The notes under the pieces were generated by a model. That model did no database searches. It was given only the letters and a program-made list of their open reading frames with translations, and was not told where the DNA came from. Position numbers and translations under genes: made by a program. From an uncultured Bacteroidales bacterium (lineage in GTDB: Bacteria; Bacteroidota; Bacteroidia; Bacteroidales; WCHB1-69), in the NCBI GenBank assembly GCA_937901455.1, contig CALDIA010000054.1, positions 1 to 64,000 on the forward strand: a stretch of 64,000 nucleotides of DNA, given 5' to 3'. The number at the start of each line of letters is the position of its first letter. Position 1 is the stretch's first letter. Of the stretch, positions 20,301 through 28,378 are shown one piece after another.

Positions 20301-20682
20301 AGCTTTTATAATCGCCATTTTCAAGTTGCTTCTGTAATTCAAATAGATTCAATAATTTATCATCAATTTCCGAGAAGTAGGTTCCTATAATATTGGCTAT
20401 TTCCTCATTGGAAAGTCGTTTACCGAGGCCGCTGATTTTGGCAACAGGAATAATTACATTTACTATTAAGGTTAGCAGCGACAAAGCAATGAACGAAAAA
20501 AATAGAATGGCGCGAACCGTTGTGTTTGAGTAGGAAAAATACTCGAACACTGAAAAGATAATAAACACTGAAAGGAGGATTAAAACGAGATAAATTAACC
20601 CTCTATACAGTTTATTGAGATAGAATTGCCTCAAAAACTGATGTATTTTATCATTTAATATGTCTTGGTTAGATGATTTCAT
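17326..20682 (-). CDS. DUF4175-family giant coiled-coil membrane protein
   Basis: About 1118 aa. Helices near residues 25-50, 55-80 and 160-182 anchor an N-terminal region to the inner membrane, followed by a roughly 300-residue beta-rich part (several Ig-like strands, for example around LHYPAYLNRPDEVLENIG). From about residue 500 to 1050 it is coiled coil, very rich in Gln, Lys and Glu (runs such as LQKQMIQEKEL and QQQQQIQQQYNELKHDL), with a Lys/Cys-rich patch CKSKCNKSGNGSC near 935. This matches the Bacteroidota DUF4175 family, whose function is unknown. The frame opens at 20727, but the ATG at 20682, overlapping the LUD gene by 14 bases, is the likelier start. Confidence 0.82.
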   Translation of the reverse strand: MKSSNQDILNDKIHQFLRQFYLNKLYRGLIYLVLILLSVFIIFSVFEYFSYSNTTVRAILFFSFIALSLLTLIVNVIIPVAKISGLGKRLSNEEIANIIGTYFSEIDDKLLNLFELQKQLENGDYKSYDLLSAAIDTKIEALKPFSFIQAIPFSKTKKFAKWAIVPILLFLVLFGFKKELFVEPTQRILHYSTEFEKPAPYSFVITNPSMQAFQHDDFTVNVKVEGDEVPDEVFIKYKNRTYKCNKLSNTTYNYTFTNIQKNLDFQLLTDEVTSLTYSVSVLPKPVTVGFEMQLHYPAYLNRPDEVLENIGNATVPEGTRIVWKFYTKNSDNIVFILNDKENMVSSESDQFTVNHVARNSFTYALFNKNLYFTSTDTIKDNITVIKDMYPEIIVQSQQDSAYSERYYFKGNIKDDYGFSKLHFVYNRYDADGKLVQQNQVVPIAIQNHVTLQDFYYYFDPNTFELKPGEKIDYYFQVFDNDGVNGHKSSKSSTSTYRVKTLDEINKDLEKSERETMSDFSDLVSESADLMKDIEKLQKQMIQEKELSWQDKKKLEQLMNQYQNLQDALNKLQNQQKNNQAIESQYKDIQEDILKKQQELQKRMEDVLSDEMKQMMNKLQQMMQQSAKKDDVQKQVQKLKNNTEDINKTLDQQLQLYKQLEVEKRLNEAVQTLRNLSEKLDKNAKNTENKSISKDQVQQQQQQIQQQYNELKHDLQELMQLNKELEDPVQFKNTESLQQQIDDQLNQSKQNLEKNNRSKSSDNQKKAAESMDQLANQLEQDFNEDELENVSEDIETLRQILDNLVKISFNQEEVLLRTQKSASRSAAMSTIMTDQFDVKNNMSHIADSLNALARRQLSVKPFIQTEVSKIEDYLGVTQTELRERRTANAAKNQQFALTSMNNLALMLNESLQEMQKKKEECKSKCNKSGNGSCSKPGGKGKSQKTSARELQQQLNRQMEALKKSMDQAGKEGQSGQQQQMSEKFAKLAAQQEAIRRMLEDYNSDMKSENGVGDRELEQLINEMKKTEKELVNRTLTQQTLQRQQNITTRLLKSERADIEKEKDDERKSNEAKYVPQLNPPKEWNFDINHQQQNEMLRSVPADLNHYYKEKANEYFYNID

Positions 20683-21757
20683 TGCTTGGTGGTACGGATG
20701 GATTGTTTTCATCCTCTTGAATAGCAAAATAGGTCGATTTATTCTTTAAAAAGTAGTTCTGCAACATTTTGTTTTTTCCGAATAGTAATTTCATCCAGAC
20801 GCGATAGAACAAAAAATTGGTCGTTTTGTTTAATTTACTTCGTTTGGCAAATACTTTGTACACATAGTCCTGTTTCCAAGTGGTGAAATTGTTGTTTACA
20901 ATTTTCATTTCGTAGGCAAGCAAATCGGTGAGTGGAATATTCACAGGACAAACATCTTGGCACATGCCGCATAATGTGGTTTGGCTAAAAATTTGTTGGG
21001 TTCTATTATATTCGTCAAGGCAATTGTTCTTAACTATATCAATAGGTGAGATTTGGGTTGTTTTTGCCACGGGACACACATCATTGCACCTATTACAATG
21101 AATACAGAATATAGAATTGACTAAAAAGTCATCTTGCAACAACGGTTCAGTATTATTGGCATATAAGATAACGGAAACATTGCCAGTGATAGTACTATAT
21201 CCTTTGGAATCAGAAGAAATAAAAGGATCTGGAATAATTTGGGTAAGAGGTGAATGAATGATTTTCACATCTTGAGGAAATCCTGATTGAGATTTTATAT
21301 GCAAAAAGATGGGCAGATCAGAAGCATTTAACAATACCTGATCAAGATTCACTATCACGACTAAATGATCCACAAAATTGAAACCATTTTGTGATTCTTT
21401 GTCAATAAACACGAGAGAACCGTTGCTAACAATAGCAAAATCGGCCTCAATAACCAAAGCATCCACATTAAATTCTCTATTGTTGATAGTGGAGCATTTA
21501 CATTCATTGATAACCTCTTTGTCGATTGTAATCTCTTCGTGGTTGCTTATATCCATGCAAACGCGATTATGCGATTTCTTTGGCAACAAAATCTGCACTT
21601 GTTCTGCCAAGGTTTCCTTGTTATGAGCCCAAGAGACCGAGAAGCCATTTTTCATCAGGGCAGATTCCAAGGCCAGCACGTTTTTTTCCATGTCTTTGAA
21701 ATACAAAGACCTATAATAGTGGGCGTACTCCCGAATATCTGGAGATATTTCAATCAT
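20669..21757 (-). CDS. LUD-domain iron-sulfur protein (LutB/LldF-like)
   Basis: A 362-aa cytosolic protein. An LUD domain spans about residues 50-215 (EADFAIVSNGSLVFIDKES is its conserved core). Two [4Fe-4S] cysteine clusters follow: CIHCNRCNDVCP near residue 222 and CGMCQDVCP near residue 265. The arrangement resembles LutB of the L-lactate oxidation complex LutABC, but LutA and LutC are not adjacent and the protein is shorter than LutB, so the substrate is open; a quinone- or flavodoxin-linked oxidoreductase role is inferred. It starts 5 bases after rpiB ends. Confidence 0.75.
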   Translation of the reverse strand: MIEISPDIREYAHYYRSLYFKDMEKNVLALESALMKNGFSVSWAHNKETLAEQVQILLPKKSHNRVCMDISNHEEITIDKEVINECKCSTINNREFNVDALVIEADFAIVSNGSLVFIDKESQNGFNFVDHLVVIVNLDQVLLNASDLPIFLHIKSQSGFPQDVKIIHSPLTQIIPDPFISSDSKGYSTITGNVSVILYANNTEPLLQDDFLVNSIFCIHCNRCNDVCPVAKTTQISPIDIVKNNCLDEYNRTQQIFSQTTLCGMCQDVCPVNIPLTDLLAYEMKIVNNNFTTWKQDYVYKVFAKRSKLNKTTNFLFYRVWMKLLFGKNKMLQNYFLKNKSTYFAIQEDENNPSVPPSNEII

Positions 21758-21762
21758 GTCTT

Positions 21763-22188
21763 TTACAAATTGATTTTGTCGATCCTACGTTGGTGGCGGC
21801 CGCCTTCAAATGCCGTGGAGAAGAAAACTTTCATGATCTCTATGGCTGTCTCAATCTCTATAAAGCGGGCAGGCATAACCAAGATGTTAGCATTGTTATG
21901 CTGTCGCACCAAAGCAGCAATCTCTGGTTTCCAGCAAAGTCCAGCCCTTATATCCTTATGCTTGTTGGCACACATGGCCATACCATTTCCAGTACCACAT
22001 ATCAGAATACCAAATTCATAGTCTCCAGCCGCCACCTTATCAGAAAGCGGATGGGCTAAATCAGGATAGTCAACACTCTCTTCTGAAAAAGTGCCTAAAT
22101 CTTCAAACGCCATGGAACTGGCAAACACCTCCTTTAATCTTTCTTTCAATGTATATCCGGCGTGGTCTGATGCTATGATTACTCTCAT
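21763..22188 (-). CDS. rpiB: Ribose-5-phosphate isomerase B
   Basis: A 141-aa pentose-phosphate enzyme interconverting ribose-5-P and ribulose-5-P. SDHAGYTLKERL begins at residue 6 (Asp and His of the active site), and ICGTGNGMAMCANK near residue 65 holds the catalytic Cys. A longer frame opens at 22245 but lies before the promoter at 22214-22221, so the ATG at 22188 is correct. It heads the seven-gene operon reaching mnmG. Confidence 0.93.
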   Translation of the reverse strand: MRVIIASDHAGYTLKERLKEVFASSMAFEDLGTFSEESVDYPDLAHPLSDKVAAGDYEFGILICGTGNGMAMCANKHKDIRAGLCWKPEIAALVRQHNNANILVMPARFIEIETAIEIMKVFFSTAFEGGRHQRRIDKINL

Positions 22189-22213
22189 ATTAATCCAATT
22201 TTTATAAAGTCTG

Positions 22214-22221
22214 CAAAAATA
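22214..22221 (-). promoter_or_regulatory. -7 element of the rpiB-mnmG operon
   Basis: TATTTTTG on the minus strand followed by CAGACTT. Start near 22208, about 20 nt before the ATG at 22188. Confidence 0.6.
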
Positions 22222-22245
22222 CAAAAAATCAATCGTCATCATCAC

Positions 22246-22782
22246 TAAAATATTTCTTTGTTTTTTCCTTTTATATCTTTTTTATTAATTATAAAATGAA
22301 TTATTATGGCTGTTGAAACCGTTGATATTTTTTTGTGGTATTCTCTTGACATTTTTAGTTATCATTTTTAATAAACATTTTCACCCTACAATTTTTAATG
22401 TTATAAGATTAATTTTTAGCAGGTTCAAAATTTCCAAAAAAAGTTTTCATTTTTTTTAGTTGAAAACTTTTGGTTTTTACAGACCAAATTTTCGTTGAAA
22501 AATAATGTGGAAAAAATGGGCTTTTTCTTGATATTTTTCTTTATCATTTTTTTTTTAACAGAGTAATCAAATCGTAACTTCAACTTTTTTTATAAATCCC
22601 CTTTTTATTAACATTTTCAAGTTAATAAAAGATATTAATTTTAGTATCAATCAGATAGATTTCACGTGTGAAATACTATTCTTTATCATAGATAAAGAAG
22701 TGGTGTGATTGGCAATAAATTTAGTAATGGAGTCGTTATAATTTGCTCTATAAGATGGTGCTTTTTATAAAAGAATAAAGAC
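22246..22782. promoter_or_regulatory. AT-rich divergent control region with four dyads
   Basis: There is no credible gene in about 540 bases. It holds a bulged hairpin at 22434-22473 (GTTTTCA/TGAAAAC core), a 10-bp dyad at 22603-22630 (TTTTATTAAC/GTTAATAAAA, 8-base loop), ATTTCAC-GT-GTGAAAT at 22659-22674, and TTCTTTATC-ATA-GATAAAGAA at 22679-22699. The last two have the size and spacing of dimeric repressor or activator sites and lie about 100 bases upstream of the promoter at 22783. The cognate regulator is unknown. Confidence 0.4.
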
Positions 22783-22790
22783 TATATTTG
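22783..22790 (+). promoter_or_regulatory. -7 element abutting the GTG start at 22796
   Basis: TATATTTG followed by CCGCCGTG. The predicted transcript start coincides with the GTG start codon at 22796, so the mRNA would be leaderless or nearly so. Confidence 0.45.
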
Positions 22791-22795
22791 CCGCC

Positions 22796-23581
22796 GTGAA
22801 AAAAATCATTTTCATATTATGCATTGTATGTTATTGTTTTAGTGCTTTTGCTCAATCAGTAACATTTTCGGCACGCGTGTTTGATGGCATCACTTATCAG
22901 CCTTTGGATGGTGCGAGTGTATATAATACGCATACCAAGAAATTCGCTTTTACCGATAAATGTGGAAGGTTTACCATTACAGTGCGTGAAAATGATACGC
23001 TAATCATTTCGAAGTCGGTATATAGGCAAACGGTGATAGCGGTTGATAAGAACAGGATATTATATAAGGATGATATTTTCTTGTATTATAAAACCACTAT
23101 GTTGAAAGAGGTACGTATAGTGGCTATAAATCCTTCATACGAAGGTTTTAAGCGTGATATTGTAACCTTGCAATTGCCAGATTATTACAAGAGGGCGCAG
23201 GATGTGAAGTTGTCGGAAATGGACAAAGCCAATGCCAAATATGCTCAAAATCCCAACGGCAATCTTTTAGCATTGGGAGGGGGCATGACCATGTCGCCGA
23301 TATCGTATTTGTATAATAAATACAACCGTAAGTCGCAGATGCAGCAACTTTACAATGAGATGATGACCTATGAAGATGAAATAGACCACATACAGGAGAA
23401 ATACAATCGCGAAGTTGTTCATGAAATTACTGGTTTACAAGGAGATGAATTATTAGATTTTATGACATATTGCCATTTCAGTTATTATGATTTGGTACGT
23501 TGGGACAGGGAGACTATTTCTTCTGAGGTGAAAAACAAATTTTTCTCCTACCAATACGATAAGATTAAGAACGGAAATTAA
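22796..23581 (+). CDS. Exported protein with carboxypeptidase-like regulatory domain
   Basis: 261 aa. Residues 1-20 are a clear signal peptide (KKIIFILCIVCYC, cut after FAQ). Residues about 22-100 form a CarboxypepD_reg-like beta sandwich: VFDGITYQPLDGASVYN, then FTDKCGRFTITVRENDTLIIS. The rest is a helical, Tyr- and Lys-rich domain with no motif I recognise, ending in a Phe/Tyr-rich stretch. The GTG start is supported by the signal peptide, as no other in-frame start precedes it. Probably periplasmic or outer-membrane associated; function unknown. The next gene starts 4 bases after its stop. Confidence 0.65.
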   Translation: MKKIIFILCIVCYCFSAFAQSVTFSARVFDGITYQPLDGASVYNTHTKKFAFTDKCGRFTITVRENDTLIISKSVYRQTVIAVDKNRILYKDDIFLYYKTTMLKEVRIVAINPSYEGFKRDIVTLQLPDYYKRAQDVKLSEMDKANAKYAQNPNGNLLALGGGMTMSPISYLYNKYNRKSQMQQLYNEMMTYEDEIDHIQEKYNREVVHEITGLQGDELLDFMTYCHFSYYDLVRWDRETISSEVKNKFFSYQYDKIKNGN

Positions 23582-23585
23582 AAGC

Positions 23586-23831
23586 ATGGCTTCAACAGAA
23601 GATTTTATCAAGAAGAATTTAAATATCTTCCATATTATTGGAATGGTGTTAGGGGTTGGATTAAGTATGGTATATTGGGCAAAATCCGGACAATTTTCGG
23701 ATAATATACTGAAAAAAAATCCCTATTTGATGGCATTATGGGGAATTTTGACAGGTTATATTCTTTGTGACTTAGTTTTTAACAGCCAAAAGAGAAAAGA
23801 GCAAGAAAATAATTCGCAGAATGAAGCATAA
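23586..23831 (+). CDS. Small two-helix membrane protein
   Basis: 81 aa with two hydrophobic segments (IIGMVLGVGLSMVYWA, residues about 17-32, and LMALWGILTGYILCDLVF, about 48-65) and a charged, Gln/Asn-rich C-terminal tail, so both ends are probably cytoplasmic. I do not recognise a named family with confidence. It follows the exported protein gene by 4 bases and is likely translated from the same mRNA; a separate promoter for the MFS gene begins just after it. Confidence 0.65.
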   Translation: MASTEDFIKKNLNIFHIIGMVLGVGLSMVYWAKSGQFSDNILKKNPYLMALWGILTGYILCDLVFNSQKRKEQENNSQNEA

Positions 23832-23838
23832 AAATCAT

Positions 23839-23846
23839 TATTTTTG
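23839..23846 (+). promoter_or_regulatory. -7 element of the MFS transporter gene
   Basis: TATTTTTG followed by CGACTTG. Start near 23852, leader about 42 nt to the ATG at 23894. Confidence 0.6.
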
Positions 23847-23893
23847 CGACTTGTTTTTTTTAGAGATACTAATATTCATTAAAAATAATATTT

Positions 23894-25537
23894 ATGACAG
23901 AAAAAATTAAAACCTTAAGAGACAGTGCAGCCATTCGTTGGTTGGCACTTTTACTGTTGGCATTGGCCATGTTCTGTGCCTACATTTTCATGGATATTCT
24001 TTCTCCCATCAAAGATTTGATGCAAAGTACAAGAGGATGGGATTCCAAGGCTTTCGGCACGATGGAGGGGGCGGAAACATTCCTCAATGTGTTTGTCTTT
24101 TTCCTCATTTTTGCCGGTATCATTTTGGATAAGATGGGTGTTCGTTTCACGGCCATTCTTTCTGGTGCGGTGATGCTTTTAGGCGGACTTATTAAGTATT
24201 ATGCCATCAGTGAGTCGTTTATGGGTACGGGTTTAGAGAATTGGTTCAACACACACCTTAATTGGGAAACGGGCATTAAAATTATTGACGGAGTTTTGCC
24301 TTTCTATCCGGGAATGCCTGCATCGGCTAAGTTGGCAGCTTTGGGCTTCATGATTTTCGGTTGTGGTTGCGAAATGGCCGGAATTACTGTTTCCCGTGGT
24401 ATTGTGAAGTGGTTCAAGGGTCGCGAAATGGCCTTGGCAATGGGTTCTGAAATGGCCTTAGCCCGTTTAGGTGTGGCTACCTGTATGATTTTCTCTCCTT
24501 ATTTTGCTTTATTGGGTGGTTCCGTTAATGTGAGCCGTTCTGTTGCTTTCGGTGTTGTGCTGCTATGTATCGCCCTCATCATGTTCATTGTTTATTTCTT
24601 CATGGATAAGAAACTGGATGCACAAACAGGTGAAGCAGAAGAGAAAGACGACCCTTTCAAAGTGTCAGATATTGGCAAGATTTTGTCTTCCGGCGGTTTC
24701 TGGTTGGTAGCCTTGCTTTGCGTACTCTACTATTCCGCTATCTTCCCATTCCAGAAATATGCTGTCAACATGTTGCAGTGTAACTTGACACTTTCTGAAC
24801 CGGAAGCGGGCACTTTCTGGGCCGGTGACAGCGTGACCATCATCCAATATCTTATTATGTTAGTGGTGGCAGTTTGTGCTTTTTCCAGCAATTTTCTCAA
24901 AAACAAAACCAAAAAATACACCTTGATGTGTGTGGCGGTAGTAGCCTTGGTAATATATTGTTACATGGGTTATAAAGGTGGCACTGCCCAATCTATTTTT
25001 GCCGTATTTCCTCTGTTGGCTGTAGCTATTACCCCTATTTTGGGTAATTATGTGGATCACAAAGGTAAAGCCGCTTCCATGTTGATGATAGGATCTTTGT
25101 TATTGATTGTATGTCACTTGACATTCGCCTTCATTTTACCGTTGTTCAAGGGCAGTGCCGTAGGTGGAACTGTGGTGGCCTACATTACTATTTTGATATT
25201 AGGAGCTTCTTTTTCCCTGGTTCCCGCTTCTTTATGGCCGAGTGTTCCCAAATTAGTGGATGAAAAAATTATCGGTTCCGCATACGCCCTGATTTTCTGG
25301 ATTCAGAACATTGGTCTCTGGTTGTTCCCCATTCTTATTGGTAACGTGCTCGTCAACACCAATCCTCAGGGAACACCTGCTGATGAATTGAACTACACAT
25401 GGGCTTTGGTTATGCTGGCTTGCCTTGGCGTGGCCGCTTTCATATTGGGTATTATCCTGAAAGCCGTAGACAAAAAGAAAGGTCTTGGTTTGGAATTACC
25501 CAACATTGCTCCTGAAAAAGATATAGAAGAGGCATAA
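23894..25537 (+). CDS. Major facilitator superfamily transporter
   Basis: 547 aa, an inner-membrane secondary transporter with about 12 hydrophobic segments. The cytoplasmic loop 2-3 region reads AGIILDKMGVRFTAI, a variant of the MFS GxLaDrxGxR motif, and TVSRGIVKWFKGREMALAMG is the conserved loop 4-5 block seen in nitrate/oxalate-type MFS members. Loops near residues 100-135 and 245-258 are longer than usual. Substrate unknown. A hairpin terminator follows at 25556-25597. Confidence 0.8.
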   Translation: MTEKIKTLRDSAAIRWLALLLLALAMFCAYIFMDILSPIKDLMQSTRGWDSKAFGTMEGAETFLNVFVFFLIFAGIILDKMGVRFTAILSGAVMLLGGLIKYYAISESFMGTGLENWFNTHLNWETGIKIIDGVLPFYPGMPASAKLAALGFMIFGCGCEMAGITVSRGIVKWFKGREMALAMGSEMALARLGVATCMIFSPYFALLGGSVNVSRSVAFGVVLLCIALIMFIVYFFMDKKLDAQTGEAEEKDDPFKVSDIGKILSSGGFWLVALLCVLYYSAIFPFQKYAVNMLQCNLTLSEPEAGTFWAGDSVTIIQYLIMLVVAVCAFSSNFLKNKTKKYTLMCVAVVALVIYCYMGYKGGTAQSIFAVFPLLAVAITPILGNYVDHKGKAASMLMIGSLLLIVCHLTFAFILPLFKGSAVGGTVVAYITILILGASFSLVPASLWPSVPKLVDEKIIGSAYALIFWIQNIGLWLFPILIGNVLVNTNPQGTPADELNYTWALVMLACLGVAAFILGIILKAVDKKKGLGLELPNIAPEKDIEEA

Positions 25538-25555
25538 TAATCTTTAAAAACAACA

Positions 25556-25597
25556 AAACGGGAGACTTTTCTATTAGGGTAGGGGAGTCTCTCGTTT
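25556..25597 (+). terminator. Hairpin after MFS gene
   Basis: AAACGGGAGACT pairs with AGTCTCTCGTTT (one G-T pair) around an 18-base loop, closing before the ATG at 25610. The T-run is short, so some read-through is likely. Confidence 0.5.
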
Positions 25598-25609
25598 ATA
25601 TATCTCGCC

Positions 25610-26617
25610 ATGAATAAAAGAAAAACGACCATTGCCATCGCTATTTTGTCCATCTTGTTGGTTGCCTCTGTGGGCATCACGCTTTGCTTGGCTTTCACCG
25701 ACCATCCCTTGAAGGTGAAGCCTATACCCAACTATTATAGCAACAAGTTGACATCTCCCTATTTGCCAGAGTCGATGACCTTTGCAGGTGAGAAGGTGCC
25801 CTTAGATGTGTATTGGGTGCACGAGGCATTGGATCGGGAAATGGTTATTAACACCTACCAACACTCCAAGACACTGAGAATTTTCAAATTGTCCACGCGT
25901 ATCTTTCCGGTGGTGGAGAAGATATTAAAAGAGGAGGGTGTGCCAGAAGACTTCAAATACCTCTGTGTGGCGGAGAGCGGGTTGGAGAATGTGGTGTCGC
26001 CGGCAAGTGCCGCCGGATATTGGCAATTCATGCCTGCTACAGCTAAAGTGTATGGTTTGACGGTGACCAACGACATTGACGAGCGAAACCATTTGGAAAA
26101 GGCCACTCGGGCGGCCTGCAAGCATTTAAAGAAGTGTAAAAACCAATTTGGAAGCTGGACATTGGCCGCTGCCGCTTACAACCGTGGCGAGGGCGGCTTA
26201 CAGGCCGCCATCACCTCCCAATCGTGCAATAATTATTGGGATTTGTGGCTTAACGCGGAAACCTCCCGCTATGTGTTTCGCATACTCTCTTTCAAATTGC
26301 TGTTTGAAAATCCTCAATTGTATGGCGTGGAGCTCTGCCCGGCTCAAATGTACCATCCCATTCCCACCAAGGAACTGACTGTCACGGCCTCTATTGCCGA
26401 CTTACCCAAGTTTGCCCAGGAACACAACATCACCTATAAGGAACTACGAGACCTGAACCCATGGATTCGCAACAGCAAATTGGTGGTTCCTTCGGGTAAA
26501 AGCTATACGTTGTTGTTACCCGAGAAATCCAAAGACTATTACCGTAATCTTTTCAAGGATTGTGAGAACCCATTTATGAAAATTGGGGATACTGTGCCCC
26601 AAGCATTGAAAAACTAA
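25610..26617 (+). CDS. Lytic murein transglycosylase, MltD-like
   Basis: 335 aa. An N-terminal hydrophobic segment (residues about 6-26) anchors or exports it to the periplasm. The SLT/goose-lysozyme-like domain spans about 95-235 with the catalytic Glu in CVAESGLENVVSPASAAG, followed by WQFMPATAKVYGL and AAAAYNRGEGG. The last 70 residues (DLPKFAQEHNITYKELRDLNPWI) look like one degenerate LysM motif. It would cleave peptidoglycan glycan strands with 1,6-anhydro-MurNAc release. The CoA-disulfide reductase gene starts 11 bases downstream. Confidence 0.87.
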   Translation: MNKRKTTIAIAILSILLVASVGITLCLAFTDHPLKVKPIPNYYSNKLTSPYLPESMTFAGEKVPLDVYWVHEALDREMVINTYQHSKTLRIFKLSTRIFPVVEKILKEEGVPEDFKYLCVAESGLENVVSPASAAGYWQFMPATAKVYGLTVTNDIDERNHLEKATRAACKHLKKCKNQFGSWTLAAAAYNRGEGGLQAAITSQSCNNYWDLWLNAETSRYVFRILSFKLLFENPQLYGVELCPAQMYHPIPTKELTVTASIADLPKFAQEHNITYKELRDLNPWIRNSKLVVPSGKSYTLLLPEKSKDYYRNLFKDCENPFMKIGDTVPQALKN

Positions 26618-26628
26618 AAACGAACATC

Positions 26629-28302
26629 ATGAAATATGTGATCATTGGTGGCGTTGCAGGGGGAGCCTCTGCAGCTGCCAGACTAAAAAGAATACAGGAA
26701 GATGCCGAGATTGTCATCTTTGAAAAAGGGGAATATATCTCCTATGCCAATTGTGGTTTACCCTATTACATCGGCAATGCGATAGAGGACCGGAGGAAGC
26801 TTTTTGTACAGACGCCAGTTTCTTTTGGCAATCGTTATGATGCCGATGTGCGCACCTTGAATGAGGTGATAGCCATCGATCGGGTGCGGAAGGTTGTGAT
26901 GGTTAAAAACCTGCGCAATGGCAAAGAATATGAGGAGTCGTACGACTGTCTTTTACTTTCCCCGGGAGCAAAGCCTGTAGTACCGAAGTTGCCAGGGATT
27001 GATTTGCCACATATTTACACATTACGCAATGTACCCGATTGTGATCACATTAAGCAGCGTGCCTTGGAGCAGTTGCGAGATGGCGCTGCTGTGGTGATAG
27101 TAGGTGGTGGTTTCATTGGCTTGGAGATGGCGGAGAACCTTCATCGCATAGGCTATAAGGTTACCATTATTGAAAAGTCCCCGCATGTGCTTGCTCCTTT
27201 GGACGTCCCGATGGCAGTTATCGTACAAAAGCATTTGTGCGACAATGGGGTAACCGTGAAGACAAACTGCTCCTTGACAGGTTTTAAGGAAGATGAGGGC
27301 CGACTGATGGTGTGTACCGACGGGCAGGAAGAATTGCCGTGCGACATGGCTATACTGAGTATTGGGGTACGCCCGAACACGGAATTGGCGCAGAATTGTG
27401 GATTGAAAATAGGGGAGAGTGGGGGAGTGCTCGTGGATGAGTATTTGCGAACCTCCGATGAGTATATCTATGCCGTGGGAGATGTCGTCGAATTTACACA
27501 TCCCGTCACAGGGAAGCCTTATTGCAATTTTTTGGCAGGGCCCGCCAACGCGCAGGCCCGCATTGCTGCCATGAATATGGTTTATCCCGAAAGTGTGCGC
27601 TATAGTGGATCCGTGGCAACAGCTATCGCCAAAATCTTTGACTTGACAGCTGCTTCTACAGGACTCAACGAACGGCAACTCCAAAAGTTGGGCATGCCTT
27701 ACCAGACACTTATCACACATCCTTGGCCCCATGCCAATTATTATCCGGGGGGAGAGCAAATACACATGAAACTTAACTTCAACCCTGAAAACGGCCGCGT
27801 TTTGGGCGCGCAGGCCGTTGGCAGACAGTATGTGGACAAGCAGATAGATGTGATTTCCTTGTTGCTGAAACACGAGGGTACTATCTTCGATATGATTAAC
27901 AGTGAGCACGCGTATGCACCGCCCTATGGTTCCGCCAAAAGCCCGGTAATGTTTGCCGGCATGGTGGCCGAGAACATTATGGCCCATTTGATGAATCCTA
28001 TACAAGCGGAAGAACTTGACCAACTGCTCGACCAAGCGGAAGACATTCAGCTGGTGGATGTGCGTGATATTCAAGAGTATAAAACAGGGACTATCGCTCA
28101 TGCCGAAAACTATCCTCTGGACGAACTCCGCGAATTAATGGAGGATTTGGACCCCAACAAGAAGACGGTAGTGTTCTGCGAGGTAGGCATGCGTGGCTAT
28201 GTGGCCGCCCGCATTCTGATGCAGTCTGGATTTACCGAAATTTACAACCTTATTGGCGGCATGAAGACCTACCGCCTCATCGGTAAACATAATAGGGGAT
28301 AA
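26629..28302 (+). CDS. CoA-disulfide reductase-like FAD oxidoreductase with rhodanese domain
   Basis: 557 aa. The FAD motif VIIGGVAGGASAAARLKR starts at residue 4; the redox Cys lies in SYANCGLPYYIG near residue 43; the NAD(P)H motif VVIVGGGFIGLEMAEN is near 157; and the dimerisation domain ends around 450. A C-terminal rhodanese domain (about 465-557) carries the persulfide Cys in FCEVGMRGY. This is the CoADR-rhodanese (Npsr/CdrR) architecture linked to CoA or polysulfide redox homeostasis. The exact acceptor (CoA disulfide, polysulfide, or oxygen) cannot be set from sequence. Confidence 0.9.
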   Translation: MKYVIIGGVAGGASAAARLKRIQEDAEIVIFEKGEYISYANCGLPYYIGNAIEDRRKLFVQTPVSFGNRYDADVRTLNEVIAIDRVRKVVMVKNLRNGKEYEESYDCLLLSPGAKPVVPKLPGIDLPHIYTLRNVPDCDHIKQRALEQLRDGAAVVIVGGGFIGLEMAENLHRIGYKVTIIEKSPHVLAPLDVPMAVIVQKHLCDNGVTVKTNCSLTGFKEDEGRLMVCTDGQEELPCDMAILSIGVRPNTELAQNCGLKIGESGGVLVDEYLRTSDEYIYAVGDVVEFTHPVTGKPYCNFLAGPANAQARIAAMNMVYPESVRYSGSVATAIAKIFDLTAASTGLNERQLQKLGMPYQTLITHPWPHANYYPGGEQIHMKLNFNPENGRVLGAQAVGRQYVDKQIDVISLLLKHEGTIFDMINSEHAYAPPYGSAKSPVMFAGMVAENIMAHLMNPIQAEELDQLLDQAEDIQLVDVRDIQEYKTGTIAHAENYPLDELRELMEDLDPNKKTVVFCEVGMRGYVAARILMQSGFTEIYNLIGGMKTYRLIGKHNRG

Positions 28303-28365
28303 AAAGACCCTTAAAAAATTATAAAATACTCAAAAATGGGGATTAGGCAGTTTGCGTAATCCCTA

Positions 28366-28373
28366 TATTTTTG
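28366..28373 (+). promoter_or_regulatory. -7 element of candidate small RNA
   Basis: TATTTTTG followed by CCATCG. Start near 28379. The transcript would meet the strong terminator at 28472-28500 before reaching fabG, which has its own promoter. Confidence 0.5.
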
Positions 28374-28378
28374 CCATC

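Noticed and set aside
22246..22795. AT-rich gap as a replication origin
   Set aside because: It is AT-rich with dyads and divergent flanking genes, but only one weak DnaA-box-like site (TGTGGAAAA) is visible and no dnaA or dnaN lies near.
27022..28101. 359-codon minus-strand frame antisense to the CoA-disulfide reductase gene
   Set aside because: No family motif; His/Cys-rich composition of an antisense shadow; the plus-strand gene is fully conserved across it.
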